Assembly: GCA_028456385.1 (NCBI GenBank)
Contig: JALNQF010000784.1
Coordinates: 1-14,287 of the forward strand
Direction of reading: 5' to 3'
DNA length: 14,287 nucleotides
DNA from: Ophiosphaerella korrae
Taxonomy: Eukaryota; Ascomycota; Dothideomycetes; Pleosporales; Phaeosphaeriaceae
Shown: piece by piece, positions 7,631 through 14,287 of the stretch
Layout of the letters: every line of letters begins with the position of its first letter
Numbering within the stretch: the stretch's first letter is position 1
The notes under the pieces: model-generated
Database searches by the model: none
The model's input: only the letters and a program-made list of their open reading frames with translations
What the model was told of the DNA's origin: nothing
Program-made: the position numbers and the translations under genes

Positions 7631-8470
7631 ATGAAAGACATGCGAAACGATCGTTGGTCTTTTCAGTTGCATCATACCGAGAACGAGAACCCTACTGCGA
7701 ACAAATATTCAATCAAGAAGCAGCAAGCAGCAACTGAAAGGCGCACAACCGCGATCGAGACCCCAACTGCAATCGAGAATCATATCTTCACACCTTCGCT
7801 CAGTGCCATGCATTCCGCCGGCCTAGAAGCATTAGAGTCTAGCATTATCAGCTGTTTACAAACGGAGTTTGACCATTCGTTGCACTAGAGGATAACTGAG
7901 CGTATCAACGGAAATCCTCTTACACAGCAGACCCAAACAATCAGCGATTCCCGTCGTCACACCAAGATACCACAGGAACAGGTTGGGTTAAAGGTTATAA
8001 CGCTGGTCCGACAATACATCATCAGCATATCAGACCATGCGGTAAAGGAAGCTCAGCCCTATGTCGAAAACGCTACGACTAGCATGAGGGGAGCCTCAGG
8101 CGAACTCACTCAGGAGGAAAAGGTAGCAATACTCCAGGATGAGTTGAAAGAGGTCCAATCTTCCTGTATCATCCTCAAATATTCCACCGATACCATTCAA
8201 TCATCCTTCAGGAATCTGGCACTATCTCATGCCAAGCTTAAACGTGAGATGGAAACGCTACTTAGCACCCTTGCCGCTACTCAGTCGTCCTATGAGTCTC
8301 TCGAGTCGTCCTACGACTATCTCCGGTCGTCCTACAAGTCTCTCGAGTCGTCCTACGAGGCTCTCCAGTTGTCCCATAGAACCCTCCAATCATCGCACAG
8401 TGCTGCCGTACAGCCCCCAACAGCTACTCTCAGTTTGCTTCCTCCACCGTGGTACTCTTCGCGCTGTTGA
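7631..8470 (+). pseudogene. Coiled-coil protein gene with one in-frame TAG (279 codons)
   Basis: Two open stretches, up to 7885 and from 7889, are in the same frame and separated by a single TAG at 7886, codon 86. The 65 codons after it are fully open before the next ATG at 8084, so this was one gene. The first half is polar and Thr/Gln-rich with no known domain. The second half is a coiled coil: from about residue 158, ELTQEEKVAILQDELKEV, and then six 7-residue units of the type SSYESLE, SSYDYLR, SSYKSLE, SSYEALQ, each encoded by a 21-bp repeat (8285-8410). The end is Pro- and Ser-rich. TAG fits CAG to TAG, as in the RIP-hit transposons nearby. A small intron or a readthrough cannot be ruled out. 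The gene converges on the zinc-finger gene 168 bp away. Function not recognised. Confidence 0.55.
8285..8410 (+). repeat. 21-bp repeats coding for coiled-coil heptads (6 units)
   Basis: Units start at 8285, 8306, 8327, 8348, 8369 and 8390. The core is tcgtcctac-gag-tctctcgag; the first four are close, the last two diverged. Each unit encodes one heptad, so unit gain or loss keeps frame and coil register. Confidence 0.8.
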
Positions 8471-8638
8471 AGGTCAAGAGTCTTGCTCTTTCAAGTCTCC
8501 AACGAGCAAGGATAGCTCAGCCTGTTTTGAACCCCATGCAGATGCTTGCCGAGCTTCCTTAGCCAACTTCATCCCGTAAGTAGTCGAAACACTCTACTTG
8601 TTCCTTAGTGTTATTGGATTGTATTTTGTGCGAGTTCT

Positions 8639-10162
8639 TCATATGACGATGAATGTTGGTCCACCTATTCTTTCCCGTGAAGGGATAATTGCAACACCAA
8701 ATTTTTTTTCTGGGTAGGCTATTCTGTGAAAGTGCTTGTAGTGCGTTATAAGATTAAGTGGCATATAATCCCCTGTGAAAGGATAGTGACAAATTACGCA
8801 TTGCACCGCGAAACTTTTAGCGACTTCTCCGTGCGTGTTCCAATGGTGCGCTAAATCAAACAACTTTGAAGCCCCTTTATATATGACTTTGCAACCCGTA
8901 AATTCGTAAAGGGTGTCGCCTAGAGTGTGCGTTGCATCCGTGACGTCATTTCGCGTTGATTCTACTCGCGGTCGTTTCGCTGTTGATGGGGCAGGGCGCG
9001 CGCCCCTTTTGGTCTCGGATATCCTCCCAGCGGCGAAGGGTGGTATTTGAGGTTTTGCTGCATGACCATGTCCTTCCTGCTGTATGTGCTGAGCAAATAG
9101 ATTGAAGCTGTGTAGCTTGTCGCAGCAAAAATAGACCCTTGGGTAAGGCATGCCATGCTTCTCGTTCAGGTGGCGTTGCATTTTCGAAGCTGATCGGTGG
9201 CCCCCTCCTATTGTATGTGAACAACCTTGTACCATGCATAGAAGCTCCAACCCCTGGTTTTTATGCTTATCCGTCCAATGGTTCCACAAGATAGCAATCT
9301 TGGTAGGGCCAGAGCAAGATTCGCCGCATTCTGGGCATTTGATGCTACTGTTATTGGCAAAATACTTATCTGCTAGATCCGCGCCTTGAATGTTTGCACG
9401 AGCTTTCGGTGAAATTTCCACGATTTTTATCGGACCCGTATTCTGCTCTTGAAGCTTCGCATTCTCTGTTTCAAGCAACGACAGGCGGGACTGGAGAGTA
9501 TCTAACTCCATTTCTCTCAAGTCGGTTTCTTCTTGAGTGTTCTTCAGAGTTTCCTTCAAAGACGCATTTTCCTTCAAAGACGCATTTTCCTTCTTGAGCA
9601 TATCAAGTTGTCTAAAGACATGTGTATATCTTTCCACTCTAATTTCTAAAGCGTTGTTCTGCTCTTGAAGCTCATTGTTCTCTTCTAACAAAATATCTCC
9701 TCTCTCGCATAGTCCCTCTTCTATCTTTCGAAACTCAATGAGGTCCTGGCTGATTGAATGTATCTTTTGCTCACTCACCCGAATCTGTTCGATTAGACTT
9801 GCGTTTTGATTCTGAAGCTCTATAATCCTTGTGTCGAAGGTGTTCTCAGCTTCCTTGGATGATCCATGGGTGGTAAAGGGGGTATTGTGGGGTGGCTTTG
9901 TGGGTTTGAGGACATCGTTCGTGGTCGGGAGTATCTTGTATGTGGTCGGACTCGCGTTTGCGGTCGGGAGTTGTGCGGTCGGGAGTTGTGCGGTCGGGAG
10001 TTGTGCGGTCGGGAGTTGTGCGGTCGGGAGTTGTGTGGTCGGGTACCTCTCGTTCGTGGTAAGACCCTTAGGTACTATTAAACTGCTGATATTATTGTAA
10101 CTTATGAGGCATGTGCAGCGTGAATGATATGGTGGTGGGATATAACAGATGTTCGCGTGCAC
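8639..10162 (-). CDS. Coiled-coil protein with C2H2-like zinc fingers (start unresolved)
   Basis: The open frame runs from a TAA just upstream of 10162 to the stop at 8639 and has no early ATG (codon 1 at 10162 is GTG), so a first exon is probably missing from this call. Order of parts: residues 41-68, a PTAQL pentapeptide repeat; about 108-242, a coiled coil rich in Glu, Gln, Asn and Leu (ELQNQNASLIEQI to AKLQEQN); then zinc-finger-like units CPECG...HWTDKH (C276, C279, H295, H300), CMVQGC...HLNEKH (C309, C314, H331, H336), a CC...H...H unit (346-365) and CVICH...HYKHFH (C455, C458, H474, H477 or H479). A basic stretch AKRPRVESTR (395-404) could be a nuclear signal. A DNA- or RNA-binding, self-associating nuclear protein would fit, but that is inference. 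No RIP stops. Possible acceptor sites lie in the PKG-encoding region near 10070-10090. Confidence 0.7.
   Translation of the reverse strand: MHANICYIPPPYHSRCTCLISYNNISSLIVPKGLTTNERYPTTQLPTAQLPTAQLPTAQLPTAQLPTANASPTTYKILPTTNDVLKPTKPPHNTPFTTHGSSKEAENTFDTRIIELQNQNASLIEQIRVSEQKIHSISQDLIEFRKIEEGLCERGDILLEENNELQEQNNALEIRVERYTHVFRQLDMLKKENASLKENASLKETLKNTQEETDLREMELDTLQSRLSLLETENAKLQEQNTGPIKIVEISPKARANIQGADLADKYFANNSSIKCPECGESCSGPTKIAILWNHWTDKHKNQGLELLCMVQGCSHTIGGGHRSASKMQRHLNEKHGMPYPRVYFCCDKLHSFNLFAQHIQQEGHGHAAKPQIPPFAAGRISETKRGARPAPSTAKRPRVESTRNDVTDATHTLGDTLYEFTGCKVIYKGASKLFDLAHHWNTHGEVAKSFAVQCVICHYPFTGDYMPLNLITHYKHFHRIAYPEKKFGVAIIPSRERIGGPTFIVI
9551..9586 (-). repeat. 18-bp tandem duplication in the coiled coil
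   Basis: ttccttcaaagacgcatt is present twice head to tail (9551-9568, 9569-9586), encoding the doubled six-residue unit ENASLK. Six residues is not a heptad, so it shifts the coil register locally. Confidence 0.9.
9961..10035 (-). repeat. 15-bp tandem repeat, five exact copies (PTAQL)
   Basis: cggtcgggagttgtg occurs five times without change (9961-10035), with degenerate units on both sides. On the minus strand each copy encodes the five residues PTAQL. Exact copies suggest recent slippage; 15 bp keeps frame, so copy number may vary between strains. Confidence 0.95.
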
Positions 10163-10674
10163 ACATTGATTATATTACGCATTGAAACGCCTCCTAGTTT
10201 GACTCTACACTGATTCGAACCAATTGTCGAGGGCGGATCTGGGGCGGCTGCAGCTAGCCCACAGGAAACTAAGATTGACGTACAGTAGTCAAGGGAGTCA
10301 ACTGTGGATTGGCCAGACAGCTGCGTACGGTGGCTTTCCTGGTGGCACAGACGCTTGAGGGTAATTGGTCTGACGGGGAACTTCATGTTGACAGGATTCA
10401 CAACTTGTGCGGGCATCTTCGGGGATGAACGCGACCGAACCGCGTTTTTGTTAATGCATAAGCCCCCCAGTGTCACATCAAAGAGAGCACCAACGGTCTT
10501 GGGTGATAGATAGCGAATGTGTAAGTGCAAGTGAGCAGATTTATTCCTATACACCTAGGCATGCGCTCCCGGTTTCAGCTCCGTGCATGTTTGCCGTTAT
10601 GTTCACTCATTTCAATATATGCTAGTGCAGCAGATCTATTCCTGTACACCCGGGCGTGCGCGCTTCTCCCGGTT
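10163..10674. other. Intergenic region without a confident gene
   Basis: A minus-strand frame stays open over 10102-10554 but starts with GTG; its first ATG is at 10416 (MPAQVVNPVNMKF). It might supply an upstream exon of the zinc-finger gene, but I found no convincing donor/acceptor pair. The plus-strand frame at 10304-10513 also starts with GTG. The right end holds the tandem duplication described separately. Confidence 0.4.
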
Positions 10675-10712
10675 TCAGCTCCGTGCATGTTCGCCGTCAT
10701 GTTCACTCATTC
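10535..10712. repeat. Tandem duplication, two copies of about 80 bp spaced 95-100 bp
   Basis: Copy 1 is 10535-10612, copy 2 is 10630-10712. Both run gcagat-tattcct-tacacc through ccggtttcagctccgtgcat to gttcactcat. Most differences are transitions with A or T in copy 1 and C or G in copy 2, several at CpG or CpA/TpG sites; copy 2 also has about 5 extra bases. The stop codon of the three-exon gene lies in copy 2 (10675). Confidence 0.85.
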
Positions 10713-11140
10713 CCGCATCGCCCGACTTTTTGGATTCCAGTGGCGTCTCGCCTTTATTATTGGCTGCAAGCATTAGACAACTAAGTAAAGTGAGGAGGCA
10801 TAGCCTAACTTACTTGTCCGATCCTTCATCAGCCGGTACAAGCGCCACGTAAATACGGTGAGGTCGACCCGAGGGGCTTCCTCCTCCGCTAGCTTGTCGT
10901 TGATCCGTCCCAACATTCCATCAATAATGTTTGATGGCACATCGGGGCGTTTCCAGTCTGGGTGAGCTTCTAAGAGGGTATCAACCTCAACTTTGCTAAG
11001 ATGCTACATGATATTAGTTTACACATAATTTTATTTGTAGAGCTTCATACATAGAATCTAACCCACTGCGACTCTGTATGGCCTGCCCGCTGCATTGCTT
11101 TTTCTCGGCCATCCTTTAGTCGAAGATCGAACGCTGACAT
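10675..11140 (-). CDS. Three-exon hypothetical gene, 122 aa, join(10675..10763,10814..11003,11051..11140)
   Basis: On the minus strand, exon 1 starts with ATG at 11140 and gives MSAFDLRLKDGREKAMQRAG through WVRFY. Intron 1 (11050 to 11004, 47 nt) has donor GTATGA, branch-like CTAAT and acceptor ATGTAG. Exon 2 (11003 to 10814) gives HLSKVEVDTLLEAHPDW, DVPSNIIDGMLGRINDKL and FTWRLYRLMKDRT. Intron 2 (10813 to 10764, 50 nt) has donor GTAAGT, branch-like CTAAT and acceptor TTGCAG. Exon 3 gives NNKGETPLESKKSGDAG and ends EHARS before TGA at 10675. All joins keep frame (369 nt). The product is hydrophilic, helix-rich, with no signal peptide or cysteines. I do not recognise the family. An upstream exon is possible, as the frame stays open for 20 codons before the ATG. 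The chance of two consensus introns joining three open frames by accident is low. Confidence 0.68.
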
Positions 11141-11480
11141 AATTCGCGCTGGGAGTGACACGTACGGTAGACGTCCGTAGCGAAGGTCTCGATGGTATCA
11201 GGCTGCCTGTGTCTCGGACCCCCGCTGGCTGGAAGCCCGACCAATCTCCTTAGTTCCGCGCCACAAGCCAGGGGGTAGGCGAGACGCAACACTATGCGCC
11301 GATTGGCTACATAGGGGGCAACGCTCAGGGATAATAGAATCGCGTATAGCAGCGGACAACGCACTGCCATTCTGAACTTTTGGTGGCCTGCCTAGAGGCT
11401 TTAGTGTTGTTTGTTGTTTGGCAAAAAAGCGACAATAGTATTGTGGTGATTTGTGGTGATAGAGCGTTGGTGTTGAATTT
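11141..11480. other. Intergenic, 340 bp
   Basis: Contains an ATG-started minus frame (11370 to 11116, 84 codons) beginning MAVRCPLLYAILLSLSV, a signal-peptide-like start, but it overlaps exon 1 of the three-exon gene on the same strand in another frame and is not called. Otherwise it is presumably the promoter of that gene. No clear TATA box. Confidence 0.3.
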
Positions 11481-11873
11481 GGAGTTCCCGCACGGCTCTC
11501 GGTTAACTGCGAAAGTGGCAGTCCCCTACTTTGACTCCTGTGTACTCAACTCAGCTCTTTTCCTATAGTAAAACTTGATAATTGATGCTCTTGAGTCTTC
11601 TGATTAATACTGGCTAACCGAAAAATGCCAAGACCAAGATTTCAGCTTACTACGCCGCCGCCCGAGCTTGTCCTAGATGACCAGCCTTCACAGCTTAAGA
11701 CGCCACAACGCAGCGTAGTTCTTGCTGTGTGGTATTTCTGTTAAGTACAAAAGCTTCCTTATAGCGTTAAGACTATTTAAGAAATATTTAGGATAGCTGC
11801 GACAACTAAGCGTCGTGTTCTAAGGAGTAGAAGATACCGACGACTCTAGAACTTAGAGAAGTGTCTGATTTGA
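11480..11873 (+). mobile_element. Relic C2: 5' end of a Tc1-like transposon related to C1
   Basis: cacggctctcggttaactgc near 11490 resembles the C1 terminus ccgctctcggtaagtcg, and a related transposase N-terminus follows about 130 bp later, a spacing similar to C1. No flanking TA could be fixed. Truncated after about 11873. Confidence 0.45.
11625..11873 (+). pseudogene. Tc1-like transposase N-terminal fragment with RIP stops (C2)
   Basis: ATG at 11625 opens MPRPRFQLTTPPPELVLDDQ and continues QLKTPQRSVVLAVW. Stops at codons 40 (TAA), 52 (TAA), 75 (TAG) and 83 (TGA) all fit single C-to-T changes (CAA, CAA, CAG, CGA). It shares TTPPPELVL and QLKTPQ with C1, and its first three stops lie at codons homologous to C1 stops 39, 51 and 74. 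About 82 codons remain. After the last stop the similarity ends. Confidence 0.65.
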
Positions 11874-12336
11874 AGGGGGTTATAGCAGTTTGACAAAAAG
11901 GCTTTTTCGTAACGGCCATGTGAGGGCCTTGCTAGAGAGGGATACTGAGGCTTTCAGAAAAGCCTTTTTTTCAGTTGGTCACCTATGACTTGAAAGCACT
12001 GGGTATGAACTGAGTGGATTGATTGTTCTGTCTCTCTATCTCTGGCCCTGCGCTCTATCTATGTATCTGCGATGCGGCGGTCTCGGCTGGGTCTCTCGAG
12101 ACGGCGGCGAGCCGGATCCTCAACACTCCTTCTGTTGAGGTGCTGGTTTCTTTGTTATATTAGTTATACTAACGTAGTCTATCTCCTTGCATGTGAGATC
12201 CTTTGTTTAATTCCTTTGTTCGTAAAGGTCGAGGCTGCGATCTTTTTAGCTGCGGCGGGGCTAGCAGCTTAGCAATCGTCACGCTCGTGCGCCGAGCTAA
12301 TCGGATCGCCGCACTAGCTTAAGCGAGCCAATCAAC

Positions 12337-12360
12337 AGATTCTAGGTACACCTAGAATCT
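12337..12360. repeat. 24-bp near-perfect palindrome
   Basis: Arms agattctaggt and acctagaatct (11 bp each, no mismatch) around the dinucleotide ac. It lies 28 bp before the 12-bp repeats. Confidence 0.9.
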
Positions 12361-12387
12361 ATTGCGCCTCTCTACGCACATACTATT

Positions 12388-12447
12388 GCGTATCTAATCG
12401 CGTATCTAATCGCATATATAATCGCGTATCTAATTACGTATTATATC
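12388..12447. repeat. 12-bp tandem repeat, five units
   Basis: gcgtatctaatc at 12388, 12400, 12412 (gcatatataatc), 12424 (gcgtatctaatt) and 12436 (acgtattatatc). Units decay towards the LTR start, and the changes are mostly towards A/T. Confidence 0.85.
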
Positions 12448-12454
12448 AAATTAT

Positions 12455-12716
12455 TGTTACGATACCAAGCGGCAGGTAAGCCGTTGTATCGCACGCGATT
12501 GGGCCAGGCAATGCGGCGCAGCAGAATACGTGACCGTTCAGTAGTGAACGCTCTGGAGCGAACGCTCTAGAGTGAACGCTCTGGAATGAGCGCTCTAGAG
12601 CGAACGCTCTAGAGTGAGCGCTCAGGAATAAACGCTGGATAGCAAGTATATAGGAACGTTGATAGGCCTTTATAGACTATCGTGTTTAATCTCTTCTTTA
12701 CACTCTTATCTAAACA
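12455..12716 (+). mobile_element. Probable 5' LTR of a Ty3/gypsy-type retrotransposon (262 bp)
   Basis: Begins tgttacgatacc and ends cttatctaaaca, the TG...CA form with matching TGTT/AACA ends, directly before the degraded gag region. It contains the 14-bp repeat array and is of normal composition, whereas the internal region that follows is extremely AT-rich. The partner LTR is outside the window, so the bounds rest on the terminal motif and the composition change. Confidence 0.5.
12544..12639. repeat. 14-bp tandem repeat in the LTR, seven units
   Basis: Units of the form gtgaacgctctgga start at 12544, 12558, 12572, 12586, 12600, 12614 and 12628 (the last is 12 bp). Two versions, ...ctctgga and ...ctctaga, partly alternate. 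The array is GC-moderate and keeps CpG sites. It could be a cluster of enhancer sites in the LTR U3 (inference). Confidence 0.92.
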
Positions 12717-14287
12717 GAGCATTACAACTAATACTTTAATTAGATTCTTATCTATCTATTAATACTTACATACCTCGTAATACTCTAATAAGAGCTAACT
12801 ATTAATTAAGTTAAGTAACTAACTTGTTTATTAACCTCGCCTATCTTATAGAAGCCTACTTGCCTTTGTTACCTTTACCTAGTTCTAAGGCCTTAATATA
12901 TTAAACACCTTTAAAATAAGTAATACGTTAATAAATATAGACAACTAGCGTATAGGGGCGACCTATACTACTACTTTTAAAGTTACTAAGCTAGACTTCT
13001 ACTATAGAGAATAATATAAGCTTAAGCTATAAATCCTATAACTTAATCTCTTTTTTAAGGTAGACTAAGTAAGAGATAAAGATAGAGCTATACTTGTATC
13101 ATCTAATATAAGAGGTAAGGTAGAGAAATATATTATACTATACTTTAAGAAATACCTTAATAATAATAATAGTAACTACAACAAGATATTTAAAGAATAG
13201 ATTAAGTTTAAAGATAAAGTATAATAAGCTTTTCTACTAGTAAATAAGATAGTAGTAGTAAAGTATATAATATAGTAGCTATAATAATATAAAGTAGTAG
13301 TAGACTATACTAATAAGTTCTAAAGCTATTCTATACAAATAGAATAGAATAATAAGTTATTAATAAAGATATTTTAATAGAGACTTTAAAGTAACGTTTA
13401 AGGTAAGCTATTATATAGTAGAGCTATAATTAAAACGTTAGAAGACCTAATAGAAGAAGTAATTTAAGTTAATAACTATATATATAAATATATAGTAGAA
13501 GCTAAGAACCTAAAAGTACTATATATAGAAAGTAAGAAGTATAAACTTAAGTATAAGTACTAACGTAAATATAAGAATAATTAAGTTTAAAGTAGCTATA
13601 AATACTTTAGGCTAGATAAGATATACGTTAATAATATAAACCTAAGAAAATAGGAAAACTATTACTATAAGAACCTTAAAGGAGTAGAAAGCTAAAAATA
13701 CTATAAGTATAGTAAAATAGAGTACTTAGTAAAGAATTACTAAGTAAAGAATAAGATTATATAATAAATTAATATACTTAAGTAGTAAGATAATAATAGA
13801 AAAGAAGAATATAAAGTAATCTTTAGAAGAAGCTTAGAGAAGAAAGATTACAAGACTATAAACCTCTAGTAGTAAGATATAAGTAAAAGATATAACTATT
13901 ATAAGATTACTATATAACTAATAAACCTTATAATAGATAATAAAGTAGAAGCTATAAAGATACTACTAGGAATATAAAGCTACGTAAAAAAGTATTAGCT
14001 AAAGTAGAAATAAGCTAAGATAGATACCTTAGAATACCTTTAGCTATACTAAGGAAGAGTAGGGTATAGGCGTAAGATAATACTATATCTAGGAAGGTAG
14101 GTATATATAGCCTAGGACAAGAATAAAAAAGAAAACTAAGAGCCTAAGACCTCTAAATATAAAATAGTACTTAGAATACTAAAGCGAAAGTAAGTAAATA
14201 CTAAAGTATTAGATAGATTTATAAAAGAAATCTAGAGACTAGTAGATAGCTACTACTTAGTAAAAGAATAGTAAGATAAAGAATACT
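12717..14287 (+). pseudogene. RIP-destroyed gag region of a Ty3/gypsy-type element (continues past window)
   Basis: No open frame survives; TAA and TAG stops are everywhere and CA/TG are scarce. Read through stops in one frame, 13390-13760 gives SRAIIKTLEDLIEEVI*VNN and IYKYIVEAKN, like the C-terminal part of fungal gypsy Gag (TLEDLIxEAIxxDNRxYER). Then comes a degenerate zinc knuckle at 13699-13740 (KYYKYSKIEYLVKNY), spaced exactly as CCHC (C-x2-C-x4-H-x4-C) but with Tyr at all four ligand positions. Upstream, GKVEKYIILYFKKYL around 13110-13160 would suit the middle of Gag. After the knuckle I see no clear protease motif. Class assignment rests on these weak matches. Confidence 0.6.

Larger units (their letters stand above)
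11874..12454. other. Non-coding stretch with palindromes and 12-bp repeats
   Basis: No gene is supported; the frame at 12072-12272 has no recognisable content. Seen here: a 12-bp inverted repeat aaaaaggctttt (about 11895-11906) against its complement (about 11958-11969); a hairpin cctcaac/gttgagg around 12118-12140; a 24-bp palindrome at 12337-12360; and five 12-bp units at 12388-12447. It may be the end of another retroelement directly beside the LTR, but no boundary could be defined. Confidence 0.4.

Noticed and set aside
9961..10035. CRISPR-like array
   Set aside because: Units are directly adjacent with no spacers, and the genome is eukaryotic. The same applies to the 14-bp array at 12544.
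9831..10100. Plus-strand frames with VGSCA repeats
   Set aside because: They are the antisense reading of the PTAQL minisatellite in the zinc-finger gene.
10102..10554. 150-codon minus frame upstream of the zinc-finger gene
   Set aside because: Starts with GTG, no recognisable domain, and no convincing splice sites to join it to the zinc-finger gene.
11116..11370. 84-codon minus frame with a signal-peptide-like start
   Set aside because: Overlaps exon 1 of the better-supported spliced gene on the same strand in a different frame; the rest of the peptide has no secreted-protein pattern beyond a few cysteines.
12072..12272. Plus-strand frame of 66 codons
   Set aside because: Starts as an Arg-rich run, then hydrophobic; no family resemblance and located in repeat-like non-coding DNA.

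Overview
The window looks like chromosomal DNA of a filamentous ascomycete (Pezizomycotina, probably a Dothideomycete). The pointers are short spliced genes with typical fungal introns of 47 and 50 nt, several pogo/Fot1- or Tc1-type DNA transposons and a Ty3/gypsy-type element. Two long AT-rich blocks carry the signature of RIP (repeat-induced point mutation): CpA to TpA changes on both strands, with former CAG/CAA codons now TAG/TAA. The organism assignment is inference; no marker gene is present.

Left part (1-3080): an intact fungal phosphotransferase (APH/choline-kinase fold), then in the same direction a protein-kinase-like gene broken by two closely spaced in-frame stops that look like C-to-T changes, then a small cysteine-containing gene on the minus strand.

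Middle left (about 3225-7378) is a nest of transposons. Relic A is the C-terminal part of a pogo/Fot1-type transposase, itself carrying a 71-bp insertion with a 5-bp target duplication. Element B is complete from end to end (4422-6914), has 80/81-bp terminal inverted repeats and TA target duplications, and sits at the junction of relic A and relic C1. B's body is heavily RIP-mutated, but its termini are almost untouched. Relic C1 is the N-terminal part of a Tc1-like transposase; a related relic, C2, lies at 11625.

Middle right (7500-11140): a coiled-coil gene with 21-bp heptad-encoding repeats and one TAG; a convergent gene for a coiled-coil protein with C2H2-like zinc fingers and a 15-bp tandem repeat; a 95-100-bp tandem duplication whose copies differ mostly by transitions; and a coherent three-exon minus-strand gene (122 aa) that is only visible after splicing.

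Right part (11480-14287): relic C2, a non-coding stretch with a 24-bp palindrome and 12-bp repeats, a probable LTR (TGTTAC...AAACA) containing seven 14-bp tandem units, and a RIP-destroyed gag region running off the window, in which the CCHC zinc-knuckle ligands have become tyrosines.

I see no operon-like functional system. The host genes are separate accessory-type genes embedded in transposon debris. The most distinctive signals are the RIP-sparing of transposon and LTR ends, the nested insertion history, the nonsense pairs in otherwise healthy genes, and the hidden spliced gene.
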